NCBI RefSeq assembly: GCF_027571405.1
Contig: NZ_CP092968.1
Span: forward strand, 1,488,001-1,552,000
DNA length: 64,000 nucleotides
DNA from: Methylocystis parvus OBBP
GTDB taxonomy: Bacteria; Pseudomonadota; Alphaproteobacteria; Rhizobiales; Beijerinckiaceae
Direction of reading: 5' to 3'
Shown here: piece after piece, positions 46,107-54,627 of the stretch
Layout: each line of letters opens with the position of its first letter
Numbering within the stretch: the first letter of the stretch is position 1
Notes under the pieces: model-generated
What the model saw: the letters and a program-made list of their open reading frames with translations, nothing else
What the model was told of the DNA's origin: nothing
Database searches by the model: none
Translations under genes and position numbers: made by a program

Positions 46107-48521
46107 TCAGAACTTATACCCGATTTTCGCGACGACGGTGCGCGGCGCGCCAGGGAAATAAATGCCTGAACTGGACGTCTGTTGATAGTAGCCATTGCTG
46201 ATCTGGCCGATATAGGCCGTGTTGAACACGTTCATCACCGACAGACTTGCGTTGAAGACGCCGAAGGCGACCTTGCGCTCATAGCCGAAATTGAGATCGA
46301 GCGTCGCATAACCGGAAATCGGCTGATAGCCCGTCGTATCGCCCGAGCGCGAGCTGACGACGTGAACGATGGGCGTGAAGACGAAGCCCATGAAACGAAC
46401 ATTGGCGCCGGCGGTGGAGATCCAGTAAGGCACGTCCGGAAGCTGGCGCCCGGCGACACGGTTATTGAGCAACGTCAGAAGCGGCGCGGTCGCCAAAGTT
46501 TGCAGATTTTGCAGGAAGAGCGAGCGCTGATAGCCGATCGTCCCGAAGAGATCGATCCCTTCGACCGGGGTGATCTGCCCCATCCCCTGAAAGCCGAAAT
46601 TCTCGCTTTGACCGTTGTTCTGGCCGTAGGCGACGCCGATGCCGGGATCGTAAACAACCGATTTGTTGTAGTTCCTCGAATAATAAATCGTCGGCGCCAG
46701 GAAGCCGTTTCCAGCCCAGCTGGCGAAGGACCATCTCGCGCCGGCGTCGACCATCGCGGCGGTTTCCGGCCGCAAGGATTGCCATACCTGGTTCGCGGAA
46801 ATGCCGTTCCTCTGGAAGGTCGCGACATTTTGCTGATAAGCCGGCCATACGTCGAATGACGGCCCGCCATATCCGCCGCCGGCGCTGACCCTCAGTTGCA
46901 GGTCCTTGTTGACGTCATAGGCCAGCGCGCCGAACGGAAGGACAGTGCCGATCGTGAAGCTGTTGACGCTGCGGGAAGGGATGACGCTCGGCGAGAGAGC
47001 CAGCGCCATATTGTAGGGAAACGCGCCGAGGCCGGTGGCGGTCATCTCGTTGATTCCGGCGAATGTCTCCCAATTGTAGCGAATCCCCGCCGTCGCATGG
47101 AGCGCGCCGAAATCGCGGCTGGCGGTCCCGTAGACGGAATTATTGACGTGCGGGCTGGTCTGGGACGCAAGGATCGCCCAGTTCGGATTGGTCATTCCCC
47201 CGAGAACGTTCGGCGCGGACATCTGCCACGCCGTCGGCGGGCCGGGGAGGTTCTGCACGCCGAACCAATGACCGACAGTCAGATCGGTTTCGAGGATTCG
47301 AGATTTGATCTCACTGGTGACGCCATAACTGTCATGGTGGATGAGCCAGTTGCGAACCATCCCGTTCGCCATGCCGTCCAGATAATTTCCGTCCTCACGG
47401 AAATAATAGGGTTTGACGACGACGCGGGCCACATCGCCGACTTTCACCGTGAATTCGCCGAGCGCCGTCCAGCTGTCGAACGATTGCGTGTTGTAATTGT
47501 AATAGTTGACAGCGAGCGACGGAATCGCGCTCGAGATCGGCAAGAAGTTGTAATAGCGATACGCGCTGAGGTTCTGCACCTGACTATAATTGAGGCCGGC
47601 ATATGTATTCGCATTGTAGCTGCTTTTGGCGACGAAAAGCTTGGCTTCAAGAAAGTCCGTCGGGTTCGTCTGGATGCCGACGGCGAAACCCGATTTGCCT
47701 TGCGGCGCCATTCCAGGGCCGCGCCATTGGTGGGCGTCCGTCCAGGACCCCGATAGAAAGACCTTGGTCGTGCCGTTCAGGAAGGCGCCGGAATCGATGC
47801 GCGCGAATGTGCGCAGGAAGCTCGCTGAACCAGCCGATTGGGAAATCTCCGCTCCGAATTTATCGGAGCCCCATCTGAGGCGCGTGTCGATGACGCCGGG
47901 AAGCGTGAAATAGCTATTGACGTTCGCCGGCACGGGTCCCTGATAGAGATCGATCGACGAAAAATTCTCTTGATCGATCATCATTGTGGAGCCGGGGCCG
48001 GGATTGATGCCGTTTATCGGCAATCCATCCACGAGCGTGATGCTGTTGCCGTGCTGGCTCACCTCGCCGCGAATACGAATGCCCTTGAAGCCGCCAGGAA
48101 GATTCGCCAAGCCATATGGATCGATGGCCGGCGCGTCGACCGAAGGTAGAAAACCGACCGCGCGGAGCGGATTCGTTCCGCCCAAGCCGGTCGCGAGTTG
48201 AGCGCCGCGCGGATCGACTCGATAGGTCGTGGAAGGAGAGTCGGGCGCGACGCCGCCGATCGGACTGACGAGCTTTGTCTGCTGCGGAATGGACGCGGCC
48301 TCCGAGCCAGACGCCGCCCTTACCGGAACCGAACGCGCGGCGCGGCCGTCGGCGCCAGATCGTCCGCCACCCGCATTTGCGCCGCGCGCCCCGATCTCGA
48401 TCGCCGGGAGCGGGGTCTGCGCCAGCGCGTCATGCGCGAGCAGAATGAGCAGCGGAATGGAAACGCCGACCCTCAAAGCCGACTGTCTTTTCGTCTTGCT
48501 GACTTGCGTGGCGCGGTACAT
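46107..48521 (-). CDS. TonB-dependent outer membrane receptor
   Basis: An 804-residue receptor. After a signal peptide (IPLLILLAHDALAQ) there is a low-complexity Ala/Gly/Arg region, then a plug domain (GIRIRGEVSQHGNSITLVDGLPING) and a 22-strand-type barrel ending in the aromatic terminus AKIGYKF. ATG 48521 with GGGGGA upstream is chosen. The adjacent BtuCDF-type ABC importer and the Mo-box-like dyad suggest uptake of a metal oxyanion complex or metallophore rather than classical siderophore or B12. No B12 riboswitch fits in the 106-base upstream gap. Confidence 0.92.
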   Translation of the reverse strand: MYRATQVSKTKRQSALRVGVSIPLLILLAHDALAQTPLPAIEIGARGANAGGGRSGADGRAARSVPVRAASGSEAASIPQQTKLVSPIGGVAPDSPSTTYRVDPRGAQLATGLGGTNPLRAVGFLPSVDAPAIDPYGLANLPGGFKGIRIRGEVSQHGNSITLVDGLPINGINPGPGSTMMIDQENFSSIDLYQGPVPANVNSYFTLPGVIDTRLRWGSDKFGAEISQSAGSASFLRTFARIDSGAFLNGTTKVFLSGSWTDAHQWRGPGMAPQGKSGFAVGIQTNPTDFLEAKLFVAKSSYNANTYAGLNYSQVQNLSAYRYYNFLPISSAIPSLAVNYYNYNTQSFDSWTALGEFTVKVGDVARVVVKPYYFREDGNYLDGMANGMVRNWLIHHDSYGVTSEIKSRILETDLTVGHWFGVQNLPGPPTAWQMSAPNVLGGMTNPNWAILASQTSPHVNNSVYGTASRDFGALHATAGIRYNWETFAGINEMTATGLGAFPYNMALALSPSVIPSRSVNSFTIGTVLPFGALAYDVNKDLQLRVSAGGGYGGPSFDVWPAYQQNVATFQRNGISANQVWQSLRPETAAMVDAGARWSFASWAGNGFLAPTIYYSRNYNKSVVYDPGIGVAYGQNNGQSENFGFQGMGQITPVEGIDLFGTIGYQRSLFLQNLQTLATAPLLTLLNNRVAGRQLPDVPYWISTAGANVRFMGFVFTPIVHVVSSRSGDTTGYQPISGYATLDLNFGYERKVAFGVFNASLSVMNVFNTAYIGQISNGYYQQTSSSGIYFPGAPRTVVAKIGYKF

Positions 48522-48549
48522 GGCCGGATCCCCCAATGCCTGCTCACAT

Positions 48550-48574
48550 CGATATGTATCGATATTATACAACC
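48550..48574. promoter_or_regulatory. Degenerate Mo-box-like site 4 (upstream of TonB receptor)
   Basis: CGATATGT, nine bases, ATACAACC; the same architecture as sites 1-3 but with only 4 of 8 arm matches as an inverted repeat. It lies 29 bases upstream of the receptor start. Confidence 0.4.
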
Positions 48575-48627
48575 GATTCACAGAAGAGGCGGCAAGAAGA
48601 TAAATACATCAAGTATTCATTAGAGCG

Positions 48628-49428
48628 TCAGCGTTGCAATTCTGCCACGATTTGTTCGTCGCGCAGGCAAAGCGGCCAATCGATGGGCGCCGGCAGGGTT
48701 ACGCCGTAGAGCTTTTCAATCATCTCCGTCGTTATGACGCTCCGCGCCGGAGCGTCGGCGATGACGCGCGCGTCTTTAAGAACAGCGGCGCGGTTCGCAA
48801 TCTGGAGCGCATGTTCGGGATGGTGCGTGCTGAAAAGAATGCCGCGTCCGTCATCGGCGAGATGTCTCAACAATCGAAGGACTCGTATCTGGAAGCCGAA
48901 ATCGAGACCCGTCAAAGGTTCATCGAGCACAAGAAATTGCGCTTCCTGCGCGATCGCGCGCGCCAGCAGCACGAGTTGTCGCTCACCGCCGGATATCTCG
49001 GTATAGGGGCGCGACAGCAATGGCGTCAGGCCGAGCTGTGCGGCGACGTCATGCGCCACGCGACGGTCCTTCGCATTCGGTTCGACAAAGATCCCGTTGT
49101 GTGGAAGCCTGCCGAGCAGAATGACGTCCGCGACCAGATATGGGAAAGGCGTGACATGCCCTTGCGGAACGTAAGCGATCTGACGCGCGAGCTCACGACG
49201 TCCGAGATTGGCGATGTCGCTTTCGTTGAGAGCGATGCAACCTCCATCCGGCTTCATCAACCCGAGAAGGATGCGAAACAAGGTGCTTTTGCCGGCGCCG
49301 TTCGGCCCGAGCAGCGCGACCGTCTCCCCCTGCGAAATCGACAGGCCGACGCCGTCGAGAATCCGTCGCTCCCCTCTCGAGAAAGTAATATCTCGCGCCG
49401 TGAGGTTCGCCTTCGTCGCTTCCCTCAT
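48628..49428 (-). CDS. ABC transporter ATP-binding protein, BtuD/FecE type
   Basis: A 266-residue ATPase with Walker A (LGPNGAGKST), Q-loop (YVPQGH), signature SGGERQLVLLARA and Walker B (FLVLDEPLTGLDF). The start overlaps the permease stop by four bases. It is the last gene of LLM-SBP-permease-ATPase. The family imports vitamin B12, siderophores or, in MolBC, molybdate/tungstate. Confidence 0.95.
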   Translation of the reverse strand: MREATKANLTARDITFSRGERRILDGVGLSISQGETVALLGPNGAGKSTLFRILLGLMKPDGGCIALNESDIANLGRRELARQIAYVPQGHVTPFPYLVADVILLGRLPHNGIFVEPNAKDRRVAHDVAAQLGLTPLLSRPYTEISGGERQLVLLARAIAQEAQFLVLDEPLTGLDFGFQIRVLRLLRHLADDGRGILFSTHHPEHALQIANRAAVLKDARVIADAPARSVITTEMIEKLYGVTLPAPIDWPLCLRDEQIVAELQR

Positions 49429-50426
49429 ACCCAGCCTCGCCGCGCATGCCGCAGGACGAGCACGAAGGCTGGAACGCCAAGCAGTTCGGTGACGACGCCG
49501 ATCGGCGCCTCCGCATAGGCGATATTGCGGGAGAGGCAGTCCGCGAGAATGAGGAAGGTCGCGCCGAGCAGCGCGCTCGCGGGGATGAGCCTTCGATTGA
49601 GAGGCCCGATCATGAGCCGCGCAATATGCGGGACAACGAGCCCGATCCAGCCGATCATGCCCGCGAGCGCGACGGAGAGGGACGAGATGAGCGTCGCGAG
49701 GCCGATGACGCCGTAGCGCAGCGCATGAACCGGAACGCCAAGAGAGGCGGCTTCATCGTCGCCCATGGTCATCGCGTCGAGAGCGCGTCCGAAAAGGGAG
49801 AGCAGCGTCACGCCGGCGAGTATCGGCGCGGCGGCGTAAGCGACTTGCGCAAGCTCCAGCCCGCCCAGGCTGCCCATCAGCCAATAGACGATCGTCGGAA
49901 GACGATCCGCCGGATCGGCGGCGTATTTCACGATTGAAAGGAGCGCGTTGAAGAACGCGCCCGATATCATGCCGCCGAGCACGAGCACGATGATGGAGGG
50001 CGCGCCGTAAAGATTGGCGATCAGGACGCCAGTCGCGACCGCCGCCACGCCCATTCCAAAAGCGGCGAACTGCACGACGAACCAGTTTCCCGAGACGAGA
50101 ATGCCGAGCGCCGCGCCGAAACTCGCGCCGCCGAGCACGCCCAATATTCCTGGCGACACGAGAGGATTGCGGAACACAGCTTGGAACGCGGCGCCCGACG
50201 CCGACAGCGCCGCGCCGATCAGCGCCGCCCCGAGCACGCGCGGCAGGCGGATCTCGACGATGAGATTGCGCAACAGATCGGCGCGCTCGGGCGGCAACTC
50301 GACGACGCCCAGCGCGGAACCGGCATAGGCGAGGATCTCGCCCGGCGGGAGCGGATAGCGGCCGACGCCGAGCGCAAAAAGCATCGCAGCGGCGAGAAGC
50401 GGCGGCAAGAGGTAAAGCCTGCTCAC
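49425..50426 (-). CDS. ABC transporter permease, FecCD/BtuC type
   Basis: A 333-residue permease with about ten membrane helices and the FecCD signatures LRLPRVLGAALIGAALSASGAAFQ and GVPVHALR (the coupling-helix region). It is the type II importer fold. The start is GTG at 50426, one base after the SBP stop. It forms a homodimer with the adjacent ATPase and SBP. Confidence 0.95.
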   Translation of the reverse strand: MSRLYLLPPLLAAAMLFALGVGRYPLPPGEILAYAGSALGVVELPPERADLLRNLIVEIRLPRVLGAALIGAALSASGAAFQAVFRNPLVSPGILGVLGGASFGAALGILVSGNWFVVQFAAFGMGVAAVATGVLIANLYGAPSIIVLVLGGMISGAFFNALLSIVKYAADPADRLPTIVYWLMGSLGGLELAQVAYAAAPILAGVTLLSLFGRALDAMTMGDDEAASLGVPVHALRYGVIGLATLISSLSVALAGMIGWIGLVVPHIARLMIGPLNRRLIPASALLGATFLILADCLSRNIAYAEAPIGVVTELLGVPAFVLVLRHARRGWV

Positions 50427-50427
50427 G

Positions 50428-51456
50428 TCAATTCTTGCCGAGAATGCGATCGACGTCCGCGTCGTCGATCTCGACGCCGAGGAAGAAGCTGTAGAATTTC
50501 TTTGTCTCAGCTTTCAAATCGAGGGGAAAACGGTTCGGATAAAACAAATTGGCGAGCCACTGTATGCCTAATGCGCGCATATAGCTCGGGGGCCGGTCGA
50601 GCCAATTGAAAGGTTCATGCGGGATGTAGAAGACCTTCCCGTCCTTCGCCGCGGGGACGTTGCGCCAAAAGGGGTTCGTCATGACCCTCCCCGCGAAGCT
50701 CCTGTCCTGCGCCAATATGATTTCCGGCCTGAAGGCGACGATTTGCTCCAGCGCGATTTTCTCCATTCCCATATGGTTGGCTTGACCGCAGTGATAGACA
50801 TTGTCGCCGCCGGCGAGAACGATCGGTTCCGCATGGAAGCTCTTGTCGCAATCCGTCGCGAGACCATCTGGGCTTTCCGCGTAATAGACACGCAACTTCT
50901 CGGCGGCGGGGATGTCGCCGACGGCGCGCTTCACCCCCGCCTGCGCGTCCTCGACATAGGCGGCCAGAGCTTCAGCCTTTTCCTTCTTGCCGAAAAGATC
51001 GCCCAGGAAGCGAAATGTCGCCGGATAGTCGGCGAGCGTGTCGAGTTTCACGAAGACGACGGGCAGGCCCATCTTCGAGAAGCTCGACTCCGCCTTGGCG
51101 CTGTCCACGAAGCGATCGAGCCAGGCGATGACGACGTCCGGATGGCGGCTCATGACTTCTTCGGGATTGAGCGTGCGCCCGAAACCAGCCTGGCTTCCGA
51201 GAGCCGGCAGATTCGCTGCTTCCTTGCGGAGGTAGGATTTCTCGCCGACCAGATAGGGCGTGTTGAGCCCGATCATCATTTCCGGAGCGAGCGCGTAAAT
51301 CATCAAGGTTGCAGGCGGCGACGAGCCGTAGACGCGCGCGATTTTGTCCGGGATCGCGACATGGCGGCCCGCCATGTCGACGATCTCGCGCGCGGATGCG
51401 AGACAAGGCGTCGCAAAAGACAGGATCGCCAGCAGGAGGCGCGCGAAACGGTTCAT
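50428..51456 (-). CDS. ABC transporter substrate-binding protein, BtuF/FepB type
   Basis: A 342-residue periplasmic binding protein: signal peptide (LLLAILSFATPCLASA), then a class III fold with REIVDMAGRHVAIPDKIARVYGSSPPA and a later segment RHPDVVIAWLD. The ATG overlaps the LLM stop by four bases. MolA-type molybdate binding proteins belong to the same fold family; this cannot be distinguished from heme, iron or B12 binding by eye. Confidence 0.92.
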   Translation of the reverse strand: MNRFARLLLAILSFATPCLASAREIVDMAGRHVAIPDKIARVYGSSPPATLMIYALAPEMMIGLNTPYLVGEKSYLRKEAANLPALGSQAGFGRTLNPEEVMSRHPDVVIAWLDRFVDSAKAESSFSKMGLPVVFVKLDTLADYPATFRFLGDLFGKKEKAEALAAYVEDAQAGVKRAVGDIPAAEKLRVYYAESPDGLATDCDKSFHAEPIVLAGGDNVYHCGQANHMGMEKIALEQIVAFRPEIILAQDRSFAGRVMTNPFWRNVPAAKDGKVFYIPHEPFNWLDRPPSYMRALGIQWLANLFYPNRFPLDLKAETKKFYSFFLGVEIDDADVDRILGKN

Positions 51457-52454
51457 AGAGCTGCCTGCCTTTCCGGCGCTTGCGTGACGAAGGGTCGAAT
51501 ATGTTCGGCGAAATCGTCGAGCGCGCCGAGATTTCGGTCTTCGTCGAGCGACGCCGGTTTGAGAATGACGGAACGAAACCCGGTTCGCTCTTGCAGGAAG
51601 GCGATTTTGTCGCGCACCTCGTCGAAACTGCCGATCAATGAGCGTTCGATCAATCCGCTCGGATCGAAGACCGGCCCTTTTTCACCGCGCGCCAGAAAGA
51701 TTCCCTGCATCCGTTCGGAAAAGCGATGAATGAAAGGAACGGCCTGCGCGAGCGCTTTGTCTCTTGTCCGCGCCGCGAAATAGAAGCGCGCCAGAATGAG
51801 CCTGGGATCGGCCTCCGGCCCTCCGGCCTCACGATAGGCTTCCACGGCCTGAACGATGCGCTCGATCGGAAAAGGCGAGCCGCCCATGATGCCGAATCCC
51901 CTCCGCGCCGCATAGGCGACGGCGTCGGGCGTGGCGGTTGCGACATAGGTCGGAACCGGAGATTGAAGCGGTCTTGGCGCGATCGACACATGGTCGCACG
52001 CATAATAATTCCCTTGAAAACTGACGGTCTCTTCGTTGAGGAGGCGATCGATCAGCTCGAGCGCTTCAACGGTCATGGCGCGGGAATCCTTCTCCTCGAC
52101 GTCGAAATGCTTGTTCTGGAGCGCGAAGGGACCGCCTTTGGCGACCCCGAAATCGAAACGCCCGCCCGAAAGCACATCGACCGTCGCAACATCCTCGGCG
52201 ACCTGAATCGGATTGCGGAAGGCAAGGAGCGCGGCCGCGGAGCCAAGACGGATTCGAGAGGTGACGCCCGCCAGATAGCCGATCAGCGGAAAGATGGACG
52301 GACTCGCCGCATCCGGGTCGAAGTGATGCTCCGCGACCCAGGCCTCGTCGAAACCCAGCGCCTCGGCGCGGCGAATGAGCTTGGATTGCGCGGAATAAGC
52401 GCGCGCAAAATCGGCGTCGGGGTTCTCGTAGGTGCAGAAGACGCCGAATTTCAT
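51453..52454 (-). CDS. LLM class flavin-dependent oxidoreductase
   Basis: A 333-residue luciferase-like TIM-barrel monooxygenase that uses reduced FMN. It contains EAWVAEHHF, the characteristic RIRLGSAAALLAFRNPIQVAEDVATVDVLSGGRFDFGVAKG segments and PTYVATATPDAVAYAARRGFG. ATG 52454 is chosen. It heads the ABC operon and is preceded by the Mo-box-like site 2. It might modify the imported ligand. A possible FMNH2 source is the FMN reductase at 57864. Confidence 0.93.
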   Translation of the reverse strand: MKFGVFCTYENPDADFARAYSAQSKLIRRAEALGFDEAWVAEHHFDPDAASPSIFPLIGYLAGVTSRIRLGSAAALLAFRNPIQVAEDVATVDVLSGGRFDFGVAKGGPFALQNKHFDVEEKDSRAMTVEALELIDRLLNEETVSFQGNYYACDHVSIAPRPLQSPVPTYVATATPDAVAYAARRGFGIMGGSPFPIERIVQAVEAYREAGGPEADPRLILARFYFAARTRDKALAQAVPFIHRFSERMQGIFLARGEKGPVFDPSGLIERSLIGSFDEVRDKIAFLQERTGFRSVILKPASLDEDRNLGALDDFAEHIRPFVTQAPERQAAL

Positions 52455-52504
52455 GCTCTGTCTCTTGGGACGAAGACTTCCACGCCAGACAGCCTCGGGC
52501 ATCT

Positions 52505-52529
52505 GGATATATAAGTTACAAATATAGCG
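52505..52529. promoter_or_regulatory. 25-base dyad, Mo-box-like site 2
   Basis: GGATATAT, nine bases, ATATAGCG, 51 bases upstream of the LLM start. The two arms are identical to those of site 3 read on the other strand. Confidence 0.7.
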
Positions 52530-52611
52530 CTATATGAGGCAGGCCGGCCGCCGCAAGTAAAAAGGAATGGCGAGATCTGCGGCTTTTTGCGCATCGTTGG
52601 CGCGGCCCATC

Positions 52612-53157
52612 CTAATTCGGGCGCTCGCATCCCTCGAAGGACGCGCTTTGATTATGCCACCAGGCGGAAAGCGCATTCACATGCGCGTCGACGAATTCCG
52701 ACAGTTCGCCGGCGAAGCGGTCCCAATCTTCGGCCAGCGGCGGAGGAACGGCCGTAATCACCGGTATGTCGGCCATCATCGCCGCGCGGAAAGCATCGCA
52801 TAATCCGCTGCGGGCGGCTTCGAGCTTGCCGAATTTGCTGAGGACGACCACGTCGACCCCTTGCGCGATCGCCTCCTCGATCATGCCGCAGGCCAAAGCG
52901 AGGCCATTTGGGTCGAGATTGCAGGCCTCCGATCCTCCGCCAAGTTTCTGCGAGATGGAATAAGTTTCGCCGGAGCTGAGATCCCGAACGCTGAGGCTTT
53001 TGCACCGTCCCTCTTCCGCGCAACGGGAAATTTCCACGACCCCCGCGACCCGAAGGCCCTGATCGCGCAGTTGCTGCGCAAAGGCGTAGAGGGTGTTTTG
53101 GATCAGCGGGCTCGAGGCGCCTTGAACGGCTGCGATGCGTTTGACTGCGAGTTTCAT
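52612..53157 (-). CDS. DUF2478 family protein
   Basis: A 181-residue protein of the DUF2478 family (nucleoside-triphosphatase-like fold) with VEISRCAEEGRCKSLSVRDL and the hallmark VVLSKFGKLEAARSGL. The ATG with GGAGG upstream is at 53157. DUF2478 genes are often found beside molybdate transport genes. Here it follows the EF2563-type gene by 15 bases, so they form one operon. Confidence 0.88.
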   Translation of the reverse strand: MKLAVKRIAAVQGASSPLIQNTLYAFAQQLRDQGLRVAGVVEISRCAEEGRCKSLSVRDLSSGETYSISQKLGGGSEACNLDPNGLALACGMIEEAIAQGVDVVVLSKFGKLEAARSGLCDAFRAAMMADIPVITAVPPPLAEDWDRFAGELSEFVDAHVNALSAWWHNQSASFEGCERPN

Positions 53158-53172
53158 CGAGGCCTCCAACAT

Positions 53173-54039
53173 TCAATGCAGCGACAATTGCGTCATGGCT
53201 GGCGCATGACGGCCAAGCGTTCTCTCGATCGCTTCGACGACCGCCGAGGCGACCGCCCGGCCGCGCTCGTCCGTGCCGGTCCAGCAGGCCTGCCGCCCGC
53301 GCGTATCGATCTCGACGAGCTTCACGCCGCCCGGCGTCGGCGTTCCGTCGCGGGCGACGCCTCTCAGATAGCCGTCCATCGGAGCGCGAACGGGGGAGCC
53401 CTCCAGATAACCGATCACGAAGCCGCGAAAGACCAATGCGCCAATATCGAGCGGCGTGCGCCAGACGCCCTGCCGGTTCGCATAGACGAAGCGCTCCTTG
53501 CCGGCTCCGCCGAGCGGCCGCGCGACGCCGTCGGCGAGCCGCGTCTCGCCCGACGCCACCAGATCGCCGGTGCGATCCGGATGCGTTTCGATGGCGATGT
53601 CGCAGTTTTCGTGCGCGGCGAATTTCGGTCCGACGCCGACGGCCAGCCGCGCGAGCCGGCGCAAATCGGGCGTCACCCGGTGCTTCTGCATGCGCGCGTC
53701 CACAACGACCGTCGGCGTTCTGAGCGTTATCAGGTCCGTTAGCTGGCGGTGGGTGACGACGACCCGGCCGGAAGCCATGAGCGTCTGGACGATATCGACC
53801 GCGGTTTCGGCGCGCTCGCCGACGATCCCGTCGACCTCGGCTCGATCGTCATACAGCGCGTCGTGAAATGACATGCCGCGTCGGATAACGGGCGGAAAGG
53901 GGTCGTGACTCATCACGACCCGAAAACGCTCCCATGAGAGACGAACCGCCACGGCCGACGCGATTTCATTCGTGCCGAGAATGATCGCATATGGCCCAGC
54001 GCGGTCGGAGAGAAAGGCGTTCGGGCAGAAGTCGTCCAT
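53173..54039 (-). CDS. EF2563/YqeB-family selenium-dependent molybdenum hydroxylase system protein
   Basis: A 288-residue Rossmann-type protein with LGTNEIASAVAVRL and the signatures GVGPKFAAHENCDIAIETHPDR and GYLEGSPVRAPMDGYLRG. Members are linked to maturation of molybdenum hydroxylases. ATG 54039 has GGGGG upstream. It is divergent from the formate dehydrogenase gene, with Mo-box-like site 3 upstream. Confidence 0.9.
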   Translation of the reverse strand: MDDFCPNAFLSDRAGPYAIILGTNEIASAVAVRLSWERFRVVMSHDPFPPVIRRGMSFHDALYDDRAEVDGIVGERAETAVDIVQTLMASGRVVVTHRQLTDLITLRTPTVVVDARMQKHRVTPDLRRLARLAVGVGPKFAAHENCDIAIETHPDRTGDLVASGETRLADGVARPLGGAGKERFVYANRQGVWRTPLDIGALVFRGFVIGYLEGSPVRAPMDGYLRGVARDGTPTPGGVKLVEIDTRGRQACWTGTDERGRAVASAVVEAIERTLGRHAPAMTQLSLH

Positions 54040-54093
54040 GCTGAGACCCCCTTTCAAATCAGGTCTGAGCAAAGGCCGGGCCAAAATGGGCGT

Positions 54094-54118
54094 CGCTATA
54101 TTCTTATGTTATATATCC
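54094..54118. promoter_or_regulatory. 25-base dyad, Mo-box-like site 3
   Basis: CGCTATAT, nine bases, ATATATCC, 55 bases upstream of the EF2563-type gene. Its reverse complement has exactly the arm bases of site 2 (GGATATAT...ATATAGCG). Confidence 0.75.
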
Positions 54119-54627
54119 ATATCCTCGGCCGGCTGAGGCTTCTCGAACGGTCGGCTAACGCACAATGACGTCGAAAGCGCGCAAAATTGTGGGGAACCAA
54201 ACAGGACGGGAGCCGCCGCGGCGCCGGCCGCTTTTTGTCCTATAGGCCCCTTCGCGTTTGGCGTTGGGCGGCGGAACAGGAAATAAAAACCGCCTGACGC
54301 CTGGAAAACCCGGCGACGGGCGCGACGCGGCTCCAAATCAAAAGATCGCGCGTCGAAGCGAAAATCTCAAAATCGATATGTATTCAATTTTTATTTCGAT
54401 TGATAGACATTAACAACTCTTCAAAAATCACCCAAAATAGGCTGACACATATCCAGCATATTTTTCAGATCTAGGTCAATTCGTGATAATTCTCTAAGCA
54501 AATCGGCCGATTGATATTTTGGTATTGATCAATTGATGCTTTAAAATCATTCATCGACCTTCCGATACGGGCGGCTGCAACCACGAGCAATCGCGCAGCC
54601 CGGCGAGGCGAACAGGGATTTGCGACC
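54119..54627. other. AT-rich intergenic region upstream of fdhA
   Basis: A region of about 500 bases without a gene. Bases 54360-54600 are markedly AT-rich compared with the rest of the window, with runs such as AATTTTTATTTCGATTGATA. It presumably carries the fdhA promoter. Confidence 0.6.
54374..54398. promoter_or_regulatory. Degenerate Mo-box-like site 5 (upstream of fdhA)
   Basis: CGATATGT, nine bases, TTATTTCG, with outer AATCGA / TCGATT completing the dyad; 230 bases upstream of fdhA. Only the outer bases match sites 1-3 well. Confidence 0.35.

Noticed and set aside
48522..48627. B12 riboswitch or Fur site before the TonB receptor
   Set aside because: The 106-base gap is too short for a cobalamin riboswitch, I see no B12-box-like motif, and the AT-rich dyad fits the shared 25-base motif better than a Fur box.
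51453..52454. Methanobactin/chalkophore biosynthesis role for the LLM protein
   Set aside because: There is no precursor peptide, MbnB or MbnC gene near it. The flavin TIM-barrel is a generic LLM enzyme, and the EF2563 and DUF2478 neighbours favour a molybdenum context.
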